Part shown: one piece after another, positions 5,303 to 6,005 of the stretch | Layout: the number at the start of each line of letters is the position of its first letter | Position numbering within the stretch: position 1 is the first letter of the stretch | Origin: Nitrososphaerota archaeon | GTDB lineage: Archaea; Thermoproteota; Nitrososphaeria; Nitrososphaerales; Gagatemarchaeaceae | Direction: 5' to 3' | DNA: 6,005 bases | NCBI GenBank assembly: GCA_005877185.1 | Contig: VBPQ01000092.1 | Coordinates: 1-6,005, forward strand | Notes under the pieces: generated by a model | Told to the model about the DNA's origin: nothing | Database searches by the model: none | What the model saw: the letters and a program-made list of their open reading frames with translations, nothing else | Made by a program: the position numbers and the translations under genes

Positions 5303-6005
5303 CAAAAGCGCGAGACCTGCTCCTTCAGCTTCCTGGCCAGAACTGTCCCTATCTTCTCGACAAGCGCGAGTTTGTCCGCGGGCGCCTCCTGTATGTCCTC
5401 GATCGACCTGTATCCAGCGGTGTGGAGAGACCTCGCCCTCGCCCTCCCCACGCCCTGGAGGGCGGTCAGTTCTATCAGCTCCTTGCTGACGCCGCTCTCG
5501 ACCCTTCTCCTCAGGACGTCTATCTCCGCGTTCAGTCCCCCACGCTTGAATAGCTTGGCGAGCTCACCAAGGCTGTAGAGGAGCCAGTCGGAGTTGTCGA
5601 CGGCCCTGTGGAGGTCGCCCGGCTCAACCCCCAGGCGGGAGAGGATCTGTTCCTCCCTCATTTCATCGATCCACGCGTACAGAGCCATGACCGAGCGCAT
5701 ATCCTGTAGAGTCTCGTCGTACTCCGCATACGACTTCGAGTGGGGCTTGAGGACCATCTCGCCGGAGTGCTCCTCCAGGAAGGCGATCGCCTGTTCGAGG
5801 TCTCTGTTTCTGAGCGGGAACCTGGGTTCGAAGTCGGGACTCCTCGCTATCACGTGTAAGAGCCCCACTGTGCGCTCCCTCCCAGCCTCTATGGTCTTCA
5901 GCGCGTTCCTGAATAGAACTCCTGTCGCAGGGTCGATGTAGAGAATCGAGACTCTCTTCCCGAACTCAGTCGCGTAGAAGAGGTTCCCGTTGGACTCGAG
6001 AAGCT
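5302..6005 (-). CDS. hel308: Hel308-type ATP-dependent DNA helicase, C-terminal part (N-terminus beyond right edge)
   Basis: Ski2-like superfamily 2, 3'-to-5' DNA helicase acting at stalled replication forks in archaea; its family role is known, not shown here. About 233 of roughly 700 residues are visible; both RecA motor domains lie outside the window. The frame enters from the edge with NLFYATEFGKRVSILYIDP (visible residues 7-25), the end of the winged-helix domain. Next comes the helical ratchet domain: TVGLLHVIARSPD (45-57), DETLQDMRSVMALYAWIDEM (96-115), and PGDLHRAVDNSDWLLYS (128-144). A helix-hairpin-helix region follows, LTALQGVGRARARSLHTAGY (179-198), whose RARAR matches the Hel308 domain 5 DNA-binding signature. 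It ends in KLKEQVSRF and TGA (5304-5302). The GTG at 5868 is internal, since conserved sequence continues upstream of it. The stop overlaps the next gene's ATG (TGATG), so the two are probably co-translated. Confidence 0.93.
   Translation of the reverse strand, partial: LLESNGNLFYATEFGKRVSILYIDPATGVLFRNALKTIEAGRERTVGLLHVIARSPDFEPRFPLRNRDLEQAIAFLEEHSGEMVLKPHSKSYAEYDETLQDMRSVMALYAWIDEMREEQILSRLGVEPGDLHRAVDNSDWLLYSLGELAKLFKRGGLNAEIDVLRRRVESGVSKELIELTALQGVGRARARSLHTAGYRSIEDIQEAPADKLALVEKIGTVLARKLKEQVSRF

Noticed and set aside
4697..5578. Long plus-strand open frame (293 codons) opposite the AsnB-like and Hel308 genes
   Set aside because: It runs antisense across two well-supported genes and shows no recognisable domain; its composition is typical of a shadow frame.
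5866..5868. GTG at 5868 as the start of a small stand-alone helix-hairpin-helix protein
   Set aside because: The frame continues upstream to the window edge with Hel308 winged-helix sequence (ATEFGKRVSILYIDP), so this is the C-terminal part of a full helicase.
1..6005. CRISPR array, tRNA/rRNA, insertion sequence, toxin-antitoxin or other new system
   Set aside because: Almost all bases are covered by convincing housekeeping-type genes; no spaced direct repeats, no transposase or terminal inverted repeats, and no tRNA-like fold were seen on reading both strands.

Overview
The window looks like ordinary chromosomal DNA of a GC-rich archaeon. Three things point that way: the C-terminal part of a Hel308 (Ski2-type) helicase, a short HemK2/Mtq2-type methyltransferase of the kind that modifies archaeal/eukaryotic class I release factor, and an archaeal-looking TATA element (T-run plus AAAT) placed for a leaderless start. 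A TACK-group lineage (Thaumarchaeota/Nitrososphaeria-like or relatives) is my best guess, but the sequence alone does not fix the taxon.

Layout. Positions 1-2064 (+ strand) hold leuC (start just outside the window) and leuD, overlapping by 8 bases; together they encode isopropylmalate isomerase of leucine biosynthesis. Everything from 2051 to the right edge is on the minus strand, in the transcript order hel308 (right edge, only the C-terminal third visible) -> an asparagine-synthetase-like protein -> a small unrecognised protein -> HemK2-type release-factor methyltransferase -> a class V (fold type I) PLP enzyme. The minus-strand genes are tightly packed: TGATG at helicase/AsnB-like, an 18-base gap with a TATA-like element, then an ATGA overlap at small protein/methyltransferase. 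The leu genes and the minus-strand cluster converge with a 14-base overlap of their 3' ends.

How the genes relate. LeuC and LeuD form one enzyme. The minus-strand genes are a mixed group (DNA repair helicase, amidotransferase-like ATP-pyrophosphatase, translation-termination factor modification, PLP enzyme) with no single obvious pathway; close packing suggests co-transcription, with a probable internal promoter ahead of the small protein.

Points that deserve a second look: (1) the PLP-enzyme reading frame clearly continues about 20-25 codons upstream of its only ATG, into a conserved N-terminal strand, yet has no ATG, GTG or TTG start there; one extra base in a C-run would connect it to a GTG; (2) the AsnB-like protein keeps the ATP-pyrophosphatase site but its glutaminase half is eroded and its Cys is not at position 2; (3) the small protein may start leaderless at an internal GTG; (4) a (CGCT)x4 tandem repeat lies at the methyltransferase stop. 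I found no CRISPR array, RNA gene, insertion sequence or defence-like system.
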